Of a stretch of 64,000 nt of DNA, positions 1 to 12,000 are shown piece after piece. Source of the DNA: CAYOLL01 sp964404765 [NCBI: uncultured Gemmatimonadota bacterium] (GTDB taxonomy: Bacteria; 4572-55). The notes under the pieces are model-generated. The model ran no database searches and was not told where the DNA came from. It worked only from the letters and a program-made list of their open reading frames with translations. The DNA is taken from NCBI GenBank assembly GCA_964404765.1, contig CAYOLL010000007.1, positions 1-64,000 on the forward strand. Reading direction: 5' to 3'. The translations under genes and the position numbers were made by a program. Within the stretch, counting starts at the first letter, position 1, and every line of letters starts with the position of its first letter.

Positions 1-3000
1 CGATGTTGCAATAAGCGGTGCAGGCCAGGCGCTTCTGCTGACATTTTTCGGCCACGACCAACTGCTTGCGATAGCCGGCCAACGCCTGTTCCAATTCGTT
101 TTGCCGGCGGTGAATAATGCCAATATAGCCCCAAATCTTACCGACGATAATTTCATCGCCAAGCGCTTCGGCTCGCTCCAACGCCAGACGCAGCGTGTTC
201 AGGGCGTCTTCGGTCTTGCTCTGCTTCAGGAAAATAACGCCTTTGTGCATGATGGCCAGCATCTCATCGCCGGGCGCATCGAGCACAGCCAAAAGGGTCT
301 GCGCTTCGGTCAAAATGCTTGTGGCGTCATCAAAACGGCCTTTCTCCTGCGTCACGATGCCAAGCCGGATTTTGGCACGGCCCAGGCGTAACCCGTCTTT
401 GGACTGCTCGGCCAATTCGGCGGCCTGCTGCGCGGCGGAAATACTCTCGTCCCAGCGTCCGACTTGATGCAGCACATCGGCTTTTTTAAGCAGGATATCG
501 ATCAACAACAATGGGTCTTTTAGCTGTTCGATCATGGCGTCGTAATGCCCGATGGCGCGTTGATTGGCAAAATGGGCTGTGGCAATGGCCGCGGCTTTCT
601 GCAAGTAGAACAGCGCTTTGGCCGGCTGATCGGCACGCTGATAGTGATAGGCCAATTCTTCAATATAGGCATCCAGATCACGGCCGTAAATTTCTTCCAT
701 GCGGCGGGCGATATGGCCGTGCAAAACTGCCGGCTGTTCGATCAGGCGAATAGCGGCGTCACGGATGGCGTTATTGGCCGGATGGTAGAAGAAAAAGCCT
801 TCAATTTGATCCGTTGTGGCCAGCTCAAACAACTCCAGATCGCGCAGGCAGCTTTCCAAAGAGGCGTCAATCAATCCGGTCAGCATTTGCTCCAACACTT
901 CGGCGCGTGTGCTTTGGCCCAGCAGCGCCAGCGCTTGCAGACAGGTCATGGCCGGAGCGGGCAGACCGCAAACGCGTAGCCGCGCGGCAACAATTTCCGT
1001 CAGAGATTGCGGAGTGTCAATGGTCTCAATCGGGCCTGTCAATTCCCAGCGTAAGCCGCGCCGAACCAATTGCTCGGACTCTATCAGCGTCTTTAAAAAT
1101 TCCTGCAAATACAGGGGGTTGCCGCCAACTTTTTTCAAAATACCGGGAATCGCCTGCCGCAGAGAATCGCCCGTCCAATTTTGGCCGAAGACGGCATGGA
1201 TGTAGGCTTCGATTCCGGCGCGGTTAAAGGGACGCAACTCTATCTCCCGCAGGCGCCCGCGCTGCTTTAGCTGGTTCAGCGCGGTTTGAATCGGCAACGG
1301 CATTTTATCGCGGCAGCAACCGAAAATGTGCAGATTTTCCGCCAGGTCGCCCTTAACCAGAGGGGCTTGCGTGTCCGATTTGGCGGCTTTTTCGTCAAGA
1401 GGTAGCTCTGCGGCCCCTTTTTCTAAAGGAGCGTTTTCGGGGGATAATTTAAACAACAGCTCGGCCATAACCTCGATGGTGCCCTCGTCAGCTTGATGAA
1501 TGTCGCTGAAATACAGGGTAATCTTTTGCTCACCGGCAGCGGCGTACGCCAGCAGAAATTGGGTAATGACTTCGGTTAAAAGACCGCGCTCGGTTTTAGG
1601 GTCCTGGGCCGGATTGGCATCCATCGCCATCAGGCAGGGGTGGTGTGGCAGCAGCTTTTTAAGCTCCGGGCCATATCTCCGCACCAGCTCGTCGGAGGCT
1701 GAAAGCAGACACTCGGTGATAATGTCCATAAAAGGCGAGTATGTTTTGCTGATATGAGACAGGCACACGCCCTCGATAAACAGATGGTTATGGAGCTGGC
1801 AATATTTACGCAGCTCGGCCATCAGGCGGCTGCGGCCCTGACCCGGCTGACTCTTGATCAACATGAGCTCGTGAGACGCCGGACCCTCTACCCGCCGGAT
1901 TAACTCGGCCAATTCCGCCTCGCGGCCCACAAAACCGGCCCCCAACACGTATGCCGCGCGGGTTTCTGCGGTTTCGACCGGGAAATCGGTCTGCAGATGC
2001 AGATTCAAATCGGAAATGACTTCGGCGCAGGATTGATAACGATCCTTGGCCTCGTAGGCGGTCATGCGCTGCACAATCTGACGCAAGGCCGGATAAGGAA
2101 TTTTTTCCAGAGCCAGCCGGTTGTTTTTTTCAAAGTCATTAGGGCTTTTCAGCAAGTCGAGGATTGTGCGCGACTGCGCGGCGTTAAAGATCAGTTCGCC
2201 GGTCAGCAGTTCATAAAAAGTTACGCCGGCGGCATAAATATCTGCGCGATGATCCACCTGGCCGGTCAACGCCTCCGGGGCCAGATAGAGCAGCGTTCCT
2301 TTTGTTTGTTTTTCCAGAGTGGCGCTCAAATCGGCCAGACCAAAATCCAAAATCTTTAAGCTGTCAGCCTTCAGCTTCCAGCCTTCAGCTTCCGGCGGCT
2401 GGCCGCTGAAATCTGAAAGCTGAATGCAAATATTTGAAGGTTTAACATCACGGTGAAAAATACCGCGGCTATGCATAAATCCCAGGCCGCGGCACAAGGC
2501 CGCCATCATCGCCGCCGCTTCCGCTAATTCCAGGCGGCGGGCCTGCTTCAGTACGTCGGACAGCGGCTGACCGGTGACATATTCCATGGTGATAAAATAG
2601 GTTTTGCTGCTTCGATCCCAGCCAAAGTCATAAACGCCGGCCAGATTGGGATGGCGCAAGCGGGTCATGATGTCGAACTCGCGGCGGAAACTCTCCACCA
2701 TTTGGGTATTTAAGGAGTCCGGGCGGATGGTTTTCAGCGCCACCGGTTGATGGCCGCGCAGCGCGTCTTCGACCAAAAAGACTTTGCCCATGCCCCCTTC
2801 GCCCACAGTCTCGATGACCAGATAGCGGTTATTGATCATTGGCGCGTCGGCGCGAGCCGCCGTCAGGGTCTGAATACGCTTGCGATAAGCATTTAGCGGC
2901 ATTTGACGGTACATGACCTGGTAAAGCTCGGTGGCCCGGCGGGCGTAATCAAGCCGATGCGTCATTTCGTAGAGTGAGTCGTATATTTTGACTTGCCGGC

Positions 3001-6000
3001 TTTTTTCTGAGAAACCTTGCGAAGGCTTTATTGGCAGTCCGACGGGACTATCCGGCAGCGTGCTGGCAAGTTTTAGCATACGCCCAACCACATCTTTTTG
3101 GGTCTGCGGCGTTGAAGGAACTTGATTATACTCAATTTTTAACTTCAGGATTTCGGCGTCAAAAATGGTGTCCGGCTGATTACATTGGCGCGCCCAAACG
3201 CCGGTTTGCTGGGCATAAGCCCAGGCCAGATCGACGCGGCCCTGATCGAGATATAGCAGTGCGCCGCGGTAGTACATTTCCGGGTAAAAATAGTCCAGAT
3301 GCAGCTCTTCCATCAACTGGGCCGCCTGGCGGTAGGCTTCTTCGGCTTTGGCAAAGTTTTGCAGCGCCCGATACACATTCGATATGTTGGCCAGTGTCTG
3401 ACATTTGCTGCGCCGGTCGCCGATCTCATCCGCCAGCAGCAGGTTGCGCTCAAAGCAGATGAGCGCCTCGTCGTAGGCTTCGGCCTCGCAGTGCAAGTTG
3501 CCTATGTTACAGCGCGCATTCAGTATGCCGCGCTTGTTGCCGATTTCCTGCGCGATTTTAAGCCCCTCGTCATAATAGCGCATAGCCAGGCGGATTTCGC
3601 CGCGCCGGCTGGCCACTATCCCCTGATTATTGAGTGCGCCGGCGATCATCTGCCGATCACCGGTTTCGCGGCAAAAATCCGCCGCCTGACGAAAATGTTC
3701 CGCCGCCCCGTCGAGTTCTCCGCGTTCCAGAGCGATGGCGCCGATGTTCAAATGGGCCTGGGCTAGTCCGGCCCAATCGCCCAATTCTGTGGTCAATTCG
3801 ATGTGCCGGCGATAGCATTCTTCAGCTTCATTCAGGCGGCCCTGCTTCCAATGCACGGTGCCGATGGCCGCGTGTACGACTCCGTCGAGCGCTTTGTCGC
3901 CGGCCGCTGCAAAGGCCGCCTGCGCCGCGGACAGAACTTCCAGCGCCGCCGGATAGTCAGCCATGCGTTGCTGCAGAACACCCAGCCGTAATTGGCCCAA
4001 AGCTACGCGCGCGGCGTCATGGTGGTTCTGCGCCAGCCGCAGGGCTTGTTGGTAGACATGCCGCGCCTCGTCTCTTTGTCCGGCTTGTTCCAGCGTCTGT
4101 CCCTTATCCAGCAGCGTCTCTATGCAGGCCGGATCCGTCTGTGGAATATAGCCGAGCATCAAGTCGTAGTCGTGTATGGCAGCGGTATTCTGCCAGGCTC
4201 TGGCCTTCTTTTGGGCGGCGCAGCGTAAATAATGAACAGCCTTATCAGCCCGTCCGGCCTGATGGTAGTGCCAGGCCAAGTCTTCGGCGATGTCTGCGAC
4301 TTGTCCCTCGTATGTAGCTTCGAGGCGCTCCGCCAACAGACCATGCAGGGCAGGCGGATCGACTATCTGGCCGATGATGGCTTCGCGCAGGGCGGCGTTG
4401 GGCAAGCGGTAGAATATCGCTTCTTCAATCACCTGGCCGACGATTAATTCATGGCGCTCCAGACTGCTTAAAGTAACTTCTAAATCGGTTGTTAAATGTT
4501 CGATCAGGATATCGTTTAATCTTTCCAGACTGATGCTGTCGCCAAGCAGCGCCAGCAGTTGCAGGCACAGCAGCGCGGCCGGTTCGAGCTTTAGCCGCTG
4601 TAAACGTCGGCCAAGCAATTCTTTTAACGTGGCGGTCAGGGAAATCTGGTCGATTGGACAGGTCAGCTCCCATTGCGTTCGCGCACGGGCAATGAAGCCG
4701 TTTTCCACCAGAAACCTGACGACTTCCTGCAACATTAAAGGGTTTCCGTTCACATTTTTGACGAGAACGGGCAGAGCGGTCAGCAAAGACCCGGCAATGG
4801 CCTGACGACCAAAAACCGCTTGCAGATAGCGTACGGTCATTTCTTCATTAAAAGGCGGAAGATTGAGACGGGCCAGGCGGCCTTTTTCGCGTAAAACTTC
4901 CAGCCGGGAGTTTACGCGTGGGTTTTCTTCGTCACGCAGTGAGGCAAACAGCCGCAAGCGGGCCGGGCCTGTTCTGAGCGGCGTCGAAGGGTCGCCGGAT
5001 TCTTGAAGCGCGGCCTGCTGAAGTTTATAAAGAAGTTCGGTCAAAACATCCAGCGTCGCATCGTCGGCATCGCCAAGATGGTCAATAAAAAAGATCACCG
5101 GCGTTGGCTGCGTGCAGGCATAGTCCCGCAAATAGCCGGACAGCGCCTGGGTCAAAATATCGTGCTCGGTACCGGGATCGCTGGCCGGCTGCGATGGCAC
5201 AGCGGCTAACTGCGCTTCGTGCGGCAGCAGCTTTTTGATTTCCGGGCCATAGGTAGCAATTAAGCTTTCCGGCGCCGTCAACAGAGATTCGCTGATAATG
5301 TCCAAGAGCGGCAGGTAGGCTTTAACGACGGGTGTGGCGCAGCCGCCTTCCAAAAAGAGGATGTTTTTTAACCGGCAATGCTTGCGCAATTCTTGGAATA
5401 GGCGTGTGCTGCCGCTGCCGGCTGGTCCGGTGATGAGATAGAGTTTGGCAGCAGCCGATGGATCGCCTTGTCCGGCGCTATCCGCCACCTCGATCAATTG
5501 GGCTAATTCTTCTTCGCGGCCTACAAAGCCAGCGCCTAAAATATAGGCAGCGCTGGTTTCCGGGGTTTCCAGAGGAAAATTTTGACCGGTAGTCTCGTTG
5601 ATGGCGAGAATCACTTCTGTTGCCGATTGATAGCGTTCCGCCGGATCAAAGGCCAGCATTCGCGCCAGCAGCCGGCGGAACTGCGGCGGAGCGGCCTCCA
5701 GCGCCATATCGCGCTGCCGGAGATATTTGTCGCTGTGGCGCAGCAGGCTGAGGATGTTTTCCGACCGGTCGGCGTCATACAAAATCTGCCCGGTCAGCAG
5801 TTCATAAAATGTCATGCCCAATGCATAAATATCCACGCGCGGATCGATTTGTCCGCGCAGCACTTCCGGAGCCAGATAGAGCAGCGTGCCTTTGGCCCGC
5901 GACCGGTCGGAAGCATCCAGGTCGGCCAGGCCGAAATCCATAATTTTTAAGCTGTCAGCTTTCAGTTTCCAGCTTTCAGCCTCAGTCGGTTGACCGCTGA

Positions 6001-9000
6001 CCACTGAAGGCTGATCGCTGTTTGCTGAAAGCTGCAGGCTTATGTTTGAGGGTTTAATATCCCGGTGCAATATCCCCCGGCTGTGCATAAACGCCAGGGC
6101 GCGGCACAGATGGACAATCATTTCGGCGATGGCCAGCGGCGGTATGGTCTGCTTTTGGCGGATCATATCGGACAGTAAGCGGCCATCCACATATTCCATC
6201 GTTAAAAAATAGTTTTGTTTAGCCTGGTCCAAACCAAAGTCATAGACCCGGATTAAGTTGGGATGCTTGAGCCGGGCCATCACTTCAAACTCGGTTTGAA
6301 AAGCGCTCAGGCTGTGGGGACTGATTAAGTCGTTTTTGATCGTTTTGAGCGCAAATTTTTGATAGCCAAGCAGCGCGTCCTCGACCAGATAGACCTCGCC
6401 CATGCCGCCTTCACCCAATTTATTTAAAATGCCGTAGCGATGGTTGATCATGGTAATTGTTTCGTTTTGGGTCTGGCCGGCCAGGGCCTCGACGCACGCT
6501 TTATATGCCATCTTCGGCGTGTGTTCAAATAGACGGCGATAAAGCGCCAGCGCTTTCTGCTGGTAGTTGACGGACCTGGTCAGACGATAGAAGTCATAGG
6601 TGAGCGCGGCGTGTTGATCTTCGCTCTCGGCCAGGTCCCACAGCGCTTCCAGTTCGCGCAAGGCCTGGGCTTTATGTTTGCGGCTCTTCAGCCGGATTTC
6701 CAGCAGCCGGCAGCTAAAAAGCATGTCGCCGCGTCCGACTTCTCCGGCCAGCGTTTTGGCCTCGGCGGCGGACTGTCCGGCGCCGGCAAAATCCCCTGTG
6801 CGTTCTTGCAAATCCGCCAGACCATACAAGAACTCGGCCAGATAATATTTTTGCTGCAGTTCCCGGCCAATCCCGATCGCTATGTCATAACAGGCGCGGG
6901 CTTGCTCATAGCGCATTTGCTGCTTATGTACATCGCCCATGTTGTTGAGCGCAATGCACTGGCCCAGCCGGTTGCCCATCTCCACCGCCATCTTATGGTA
7001 GCGTATATGACAGGCCATGGCGGATTCGGCGTCACCGGTATCGCTATAGATCACGCCCAAATTGCCGACAGCGGCGCTGATACCATGACGGTCGCCCAGT
7101 TCGGTCGAAATGTTCAAATTTCGTTGATAGCAGACGATGGCCTGGGAATAATCGCCCAGATCGGCATAGACATTGCCCAGGTTACCGATGGCCACGCTGA
7201 TGCCTTTGCGATCCGCCAGCGCTTCAGAAATCGCCAAATGTTTCTGGTAGCAAGTCCGGGCCTGTTCCAGATGGGTCTGGCTGTAATACAAATTGCCCAT
7301 GCCGCCGGCAATGCGGCCGAGCATCTTTTGATCGCCCAGTTCCTCGGCCAAAAGCAGTTGGCGTTGATAGAAACCTTCGGCCTGCTTGTAATCGTCCTGC
7401 AATTCGTACAGGTGACCCAATCCGCCCAACGCTTCGGCTTGCGCGGCTTTTTCGCCCATTGCCACGCACCGTTCCAACGCGATGATCAAGAGGTCTCGGG
7501 CGGCGTCATAATTGCCTTGTTTAGACAGGACATCGGCCAGCGCCGTCTGCGCGCGGGCTATCGCAAGCCCCAGTGCGTTCTGGGTCGCCAAATCCAGCGC
7601 CTGCTGATAGATGGCCAAGGCCTCCGACCATTGCCCGGTTAAAACGGACAGCTCGCCGATCCGGCTAAGCAGGGCCAGTTTTTGCGGCGGTTCCGTCGTC
7701 CGGTTCAGGCAGCGGGTATAGAAATCAATGGCTTGTTGATTGGCATAGCGGCGGGCAGCCTTATCGCCGGCCAATTCAAGATAGCGGGGCGAGGCCGCGC
7801 TGTCGTCGGCCAATTCCTGGTGGCAGGCCAATATTTCGATCACGTCATCGAGCCGGTCGGCATACAAAGTTTCCAGACCCTGCACGATATGGCGATGCAG
7901 CGCCGCCGGGTCTGGCAGCATGGCCGGTATAACCTCTTTTAAAGCGTGATGGGTCAGGCAGCCGTGAACGATGTCGGCGTCTATCTCCAGCCGGACAAAA
8001 CCATTCCGCTCCAGATCGGCTAAGGCTTCCGGCAGATCACCGGCTTGCAAGTCCTGCGTCAGGGCGGACAGCCATTCCAGCGGCACCCGGTCGCCCAGCA
8101 GGGCCATCAATTGCAGAACGCGCCAGGCCGCCGCTGAAAGCGGCGCATGGGTTAGACGGTCGCGCACCCAGCCGGGCATGTCCAAGTTAAAATCGGCTTC
8201 ATCCGGCGGCAGGGCCATGTCCCAAGTCAAACCCGCGCGGGTGATGCGGCCCTGATCCAGCCAGGCAGTCAGCAGTTGCTGCAGATAAAGCGGCCGGCCA
8301 TCCAGACGGCGATGCGCTTCCAAAATGGCATGGGTCAGGACGGGGCTGCAGCGTTGGTCGCCAAAAATCGCCGTCAGATAGGCCGCGGTCTCGGCCGGAT
8401 TAAAAGGGGCTAAGGTCAGACGATCCAGCCGCTCTTTTTTCTGCAGCGCCAGCAAAAAGCTTTCGACCGTTTCGACCGGGGTGTCGTTAAGCGTAGTGAA
8501 CAAGCGCAGCCGGCTTAAGCGGCATTCGTCCAGCGACAAATGATAGAGCAGCTCGGCCAGCGTTTCCAGGCTGGCTTCATCGGCCAGATGCAGGTCATGA
8601 ATCAGACAAATCGTTTCCGGCGTCTGATGTTCGGCGCAGGCCAGCAGCAGGCCGCAGATGGCCTGGATCAGCAGGCGGCGCTCAATCTGCGCTTCTTCGC
8701 CTGGCGCCGCCGGAATATCCGCCAGACGCGGATGGGCCGGAAGCAGTTTTTTAAGCTGGGGGCCAAAGGTGTGGGCAGCGGATGGCGGAGCGTTCAGCAG
8801 CGCTAGGGTCACAATGTCGATAAATGGCGCAAAGGTCGTGACCGCCCGGGCCGGGCAATCGCCTTCCATAAAAATGCGGTTTTGTAATTGGCACTGCTTT
8901 TTAAACTCGCGCATCAGCCGGGTTTTGCCGCTGCCGGGCCGGCCCTGTATTGCCAGCAGGGTGCGCCCGGTTTGCGGATTTTCCACATGTTGTTTTAGAC

Positions 9001-12000
9001 GGATCAGGTCAGCAGTCCGCCCGACAAACGCCGCGCCGGAAACATAAGCCGCGCGGGTTGCTGCTGTTTCTAAGGGATAATGTGCGCCGGCCAGGCGGTT
9101 TAAATCCAGGATAATCTCCACGCTGGAGACATAGCGGTCAGCCACATTATAAGCGGTCATTTTACCGATGATTTCGCGCAAGACGGGATTGTTGACGCGC
9201 TCCAGAGCCGGCAGCCGCTTGCTATCAAACACATGACTGTTTTTGAGTGAACTGATGATGCTTTGCGATTCATGCGCGCCGTAAAAAATCTGGCCGGTCA
9301 ACAACTGGTAGAAGGTAATGCCCAGCGCGAAAATGTCGGCGCGGTGATCGTTCTGGCCGGTTAAAATTTCCGGGGCCATATACAGTAATGTGCCTTTGGT
9401 CTGCTTTTTCTCCACCGGCCCCAAATCGGCCAGGCCAAAATCCAACAGTTTTAAGCTGTCAGCTTTCAGTTGCCAGCTTTCAGCCTCCGTCGGTTGACCG
9501 CTGATAGCTGAAAGCTGAAGACAAATATTGGCCGGTTTGATATCGCGATGCACAATGCCGCGGCTGTGGATAAATTCCAATGCCTGGCACAGGTTGACCA
9601 GGATTTGCACGGCCAGCGGTTCCGGCAAAATCACGCCTTCCTTGAGCGGTGCGCCCGGCACATAATCCATGGTCAGATAATAGCTGCCGGTCGCTTCATC
9701 CAGGCCAAAATCATAGACGCGGGCCAGGTATGGATGGTACAGCCGGGTCATGACCTCAAACTCTTTTTTGAAGCTGTCCAGAATCTCCGGCTTAATCAGA
9801 TTGCGCTTAATCGTTTTGAGCGCCAGCCGTTGCCGGTCGCGCAGGATGTCCTCGACCAGATAAACATCGCCCATGCCGCCTTCGCCCAATTTCCGGACGG
9901 CCAGATAACGATTGTGGATATAGGTGGGATAAGGCTGAAAGTCGGCTTTTCTCAACTCTTCGGCGCGTTGCTGCGCGGCCTGCCGGCCGGTTTGACGGTA
10001 GACCTCGGTATAGCGGGCGATGGCTTCATTACGGTATGATTCGTCGAGCGTCATCAGGTAGAGCTCGTAGCACAAGTCGGCGCGGAACTCTGGGCTTTCT
10101 TCCGCCGCCAGCATTGCCGCCAATTCCTTGACAATCTGCTGGCGCTGTTCAGCGACCCAGGCTTTGCGGTAGGCGATCTGGGCGATGAAGAGCCGGCTGC
10201 GGCGGAGCGATTCCGGGTGGTTGACCGTCTCGGCCAGTTTTTTCAGTTCGGCCGCGGTTTCCTGCGCTTCGTCCAGTTTGTTGTAGTGCAGCAAGATTTG
10301 TACTTTGATGATGAGTTTAAAAACAAGGCCAACCTTGCGATCCAGTTCACGCTCAATCGTAATGGCTTGATTGACATACGTTTCGGCCTGGGCGTAGTCG
10401 CCCTGCTCGCGCAGCAGATTGGCCATATTGCCCAGGGCAATGGCCACGCCGCGTTTAAAGCCGATTTCTTCGGAAAATTCAAGCTGCTTGCGATAGTTGG
10501 CAATGGCTTCGGCATAGCGGCCCAGAAGGTGGTAGGCCGAACCCAGATTCCCGGCGCTCATCGAGATGGCGCGTTTATCGCCGATTTCTTCGGCTAAGGT
10601 CAGCCGGCGCTTGTAATAGCTGATTTCACGCTGGACATCGCCGATCTCGCCGTAACAAACGCCCAGGTTGTTTAGCGCTGCGCCAATCAGCTTTTTATCC
10701 CCGATCTTTTCGCCAATCACCAATTGTTTGGAAAAATATTCTCCGGCTTTTTGATGTTGACTCTGCATCCCGTAGACGCGGCCAAAATAGTTCATGACAT
10801 TGCCGATCGTGCGCGAATCATCCATCGCCTCGGCAATGGCCAGTTGTTGTTCATAATAAGCCAGGGCTTGTGAATATTCGCCTTTATCGGCGTGAATGGT
10901 GCCCAAATAGCCGTAGGCCGTTGCCTCGCCCGAACGATGGCCCAGCCGCCGGCAAATTTCCAGAGCCTGCTCGATCAGGGCCCGGCCTTCGGCCACATCG
11001 CCGCGGGTGCGCAGCAGTTCGCCCAGGCGCAGTTTGCAGTCACCGATCAGCTTTTCATGGGCCAGGGTTTGGGCCGTCGCCAGGGCCAGCCGATAATCAT
11101 TCAAGCTTTGATTCCACAGGCCGATCAATTCCTGAATATACGCTTTTTTGAGCAGGATTTCGATGCGCGCTTCGTCTGCCGATGCATCTATCAGACCCAA
11201 CAGCCGCTCGTAATATTCGATGGCTTTGGTGTTGGCGAAATTGCGCTTGGCTTTGTCAGCGGCAAGCAGCAAATATTGCATGGTTTTGGGACGATCTTCG
11301 GCCAATTGATAATGGAAGGCCAGATTTTCGGCAAAAGCTTCCGTATCCGCGCCGTAAACTGTTTCCATGTGCACGGCAATGTAGCGATGCAGCGCCGCTT
11401 TATCGGCAATGCCCTCAATCACCACCTCGCGCAGCGACGGATGGAACAGCCGGTACAAGACCATGCCTTCAATTTCTTCGACGGCCACCAGCTCCCGCCG
11501 CTCCAAATCCTGCAAAATATCCCGCAAGTCGTATTCCAGCTTTTCCGCCGTCATTTTTTGCAGCGCGTTAAAGCTGATGCTTTCTTCCAAAACCGCCAGA
11601 ACCTGCAAGCAGAAGCGCGCCTCTTTTTGCAGCGCCTGCCGGTCCAGCCTGCCGCGAATCACTTTCTTCACGTCAGCGACAAAATCGCTATCCTGCAGCG
11701 CCCGGCTAAGCTCCCACTGCGCCTGTTTTCGTCGGATAATATCATTTTCTACAAAAGTTTTAATCGTTTCTTGCAGGAACAGCGGGCTGCCTTTCACCTT
11801 GCCGGCAATGGTCGGAATGGCCTGCCGCAGCGAAGGTTCGTAGCCGTTCGGGCCAAAGACAGCGTCAATATATTGCTGCACGGCGGCCGCGTCAAAAGGC
11901 GATAGTTCCAGTTCGATCAGGCGTTGCTTTTGCCGCAGTTTTTCCAGGAACGGCTTGATCGTGGCCGACTGCTCGTCGCGTACGCTCAAAAACAGGCGCA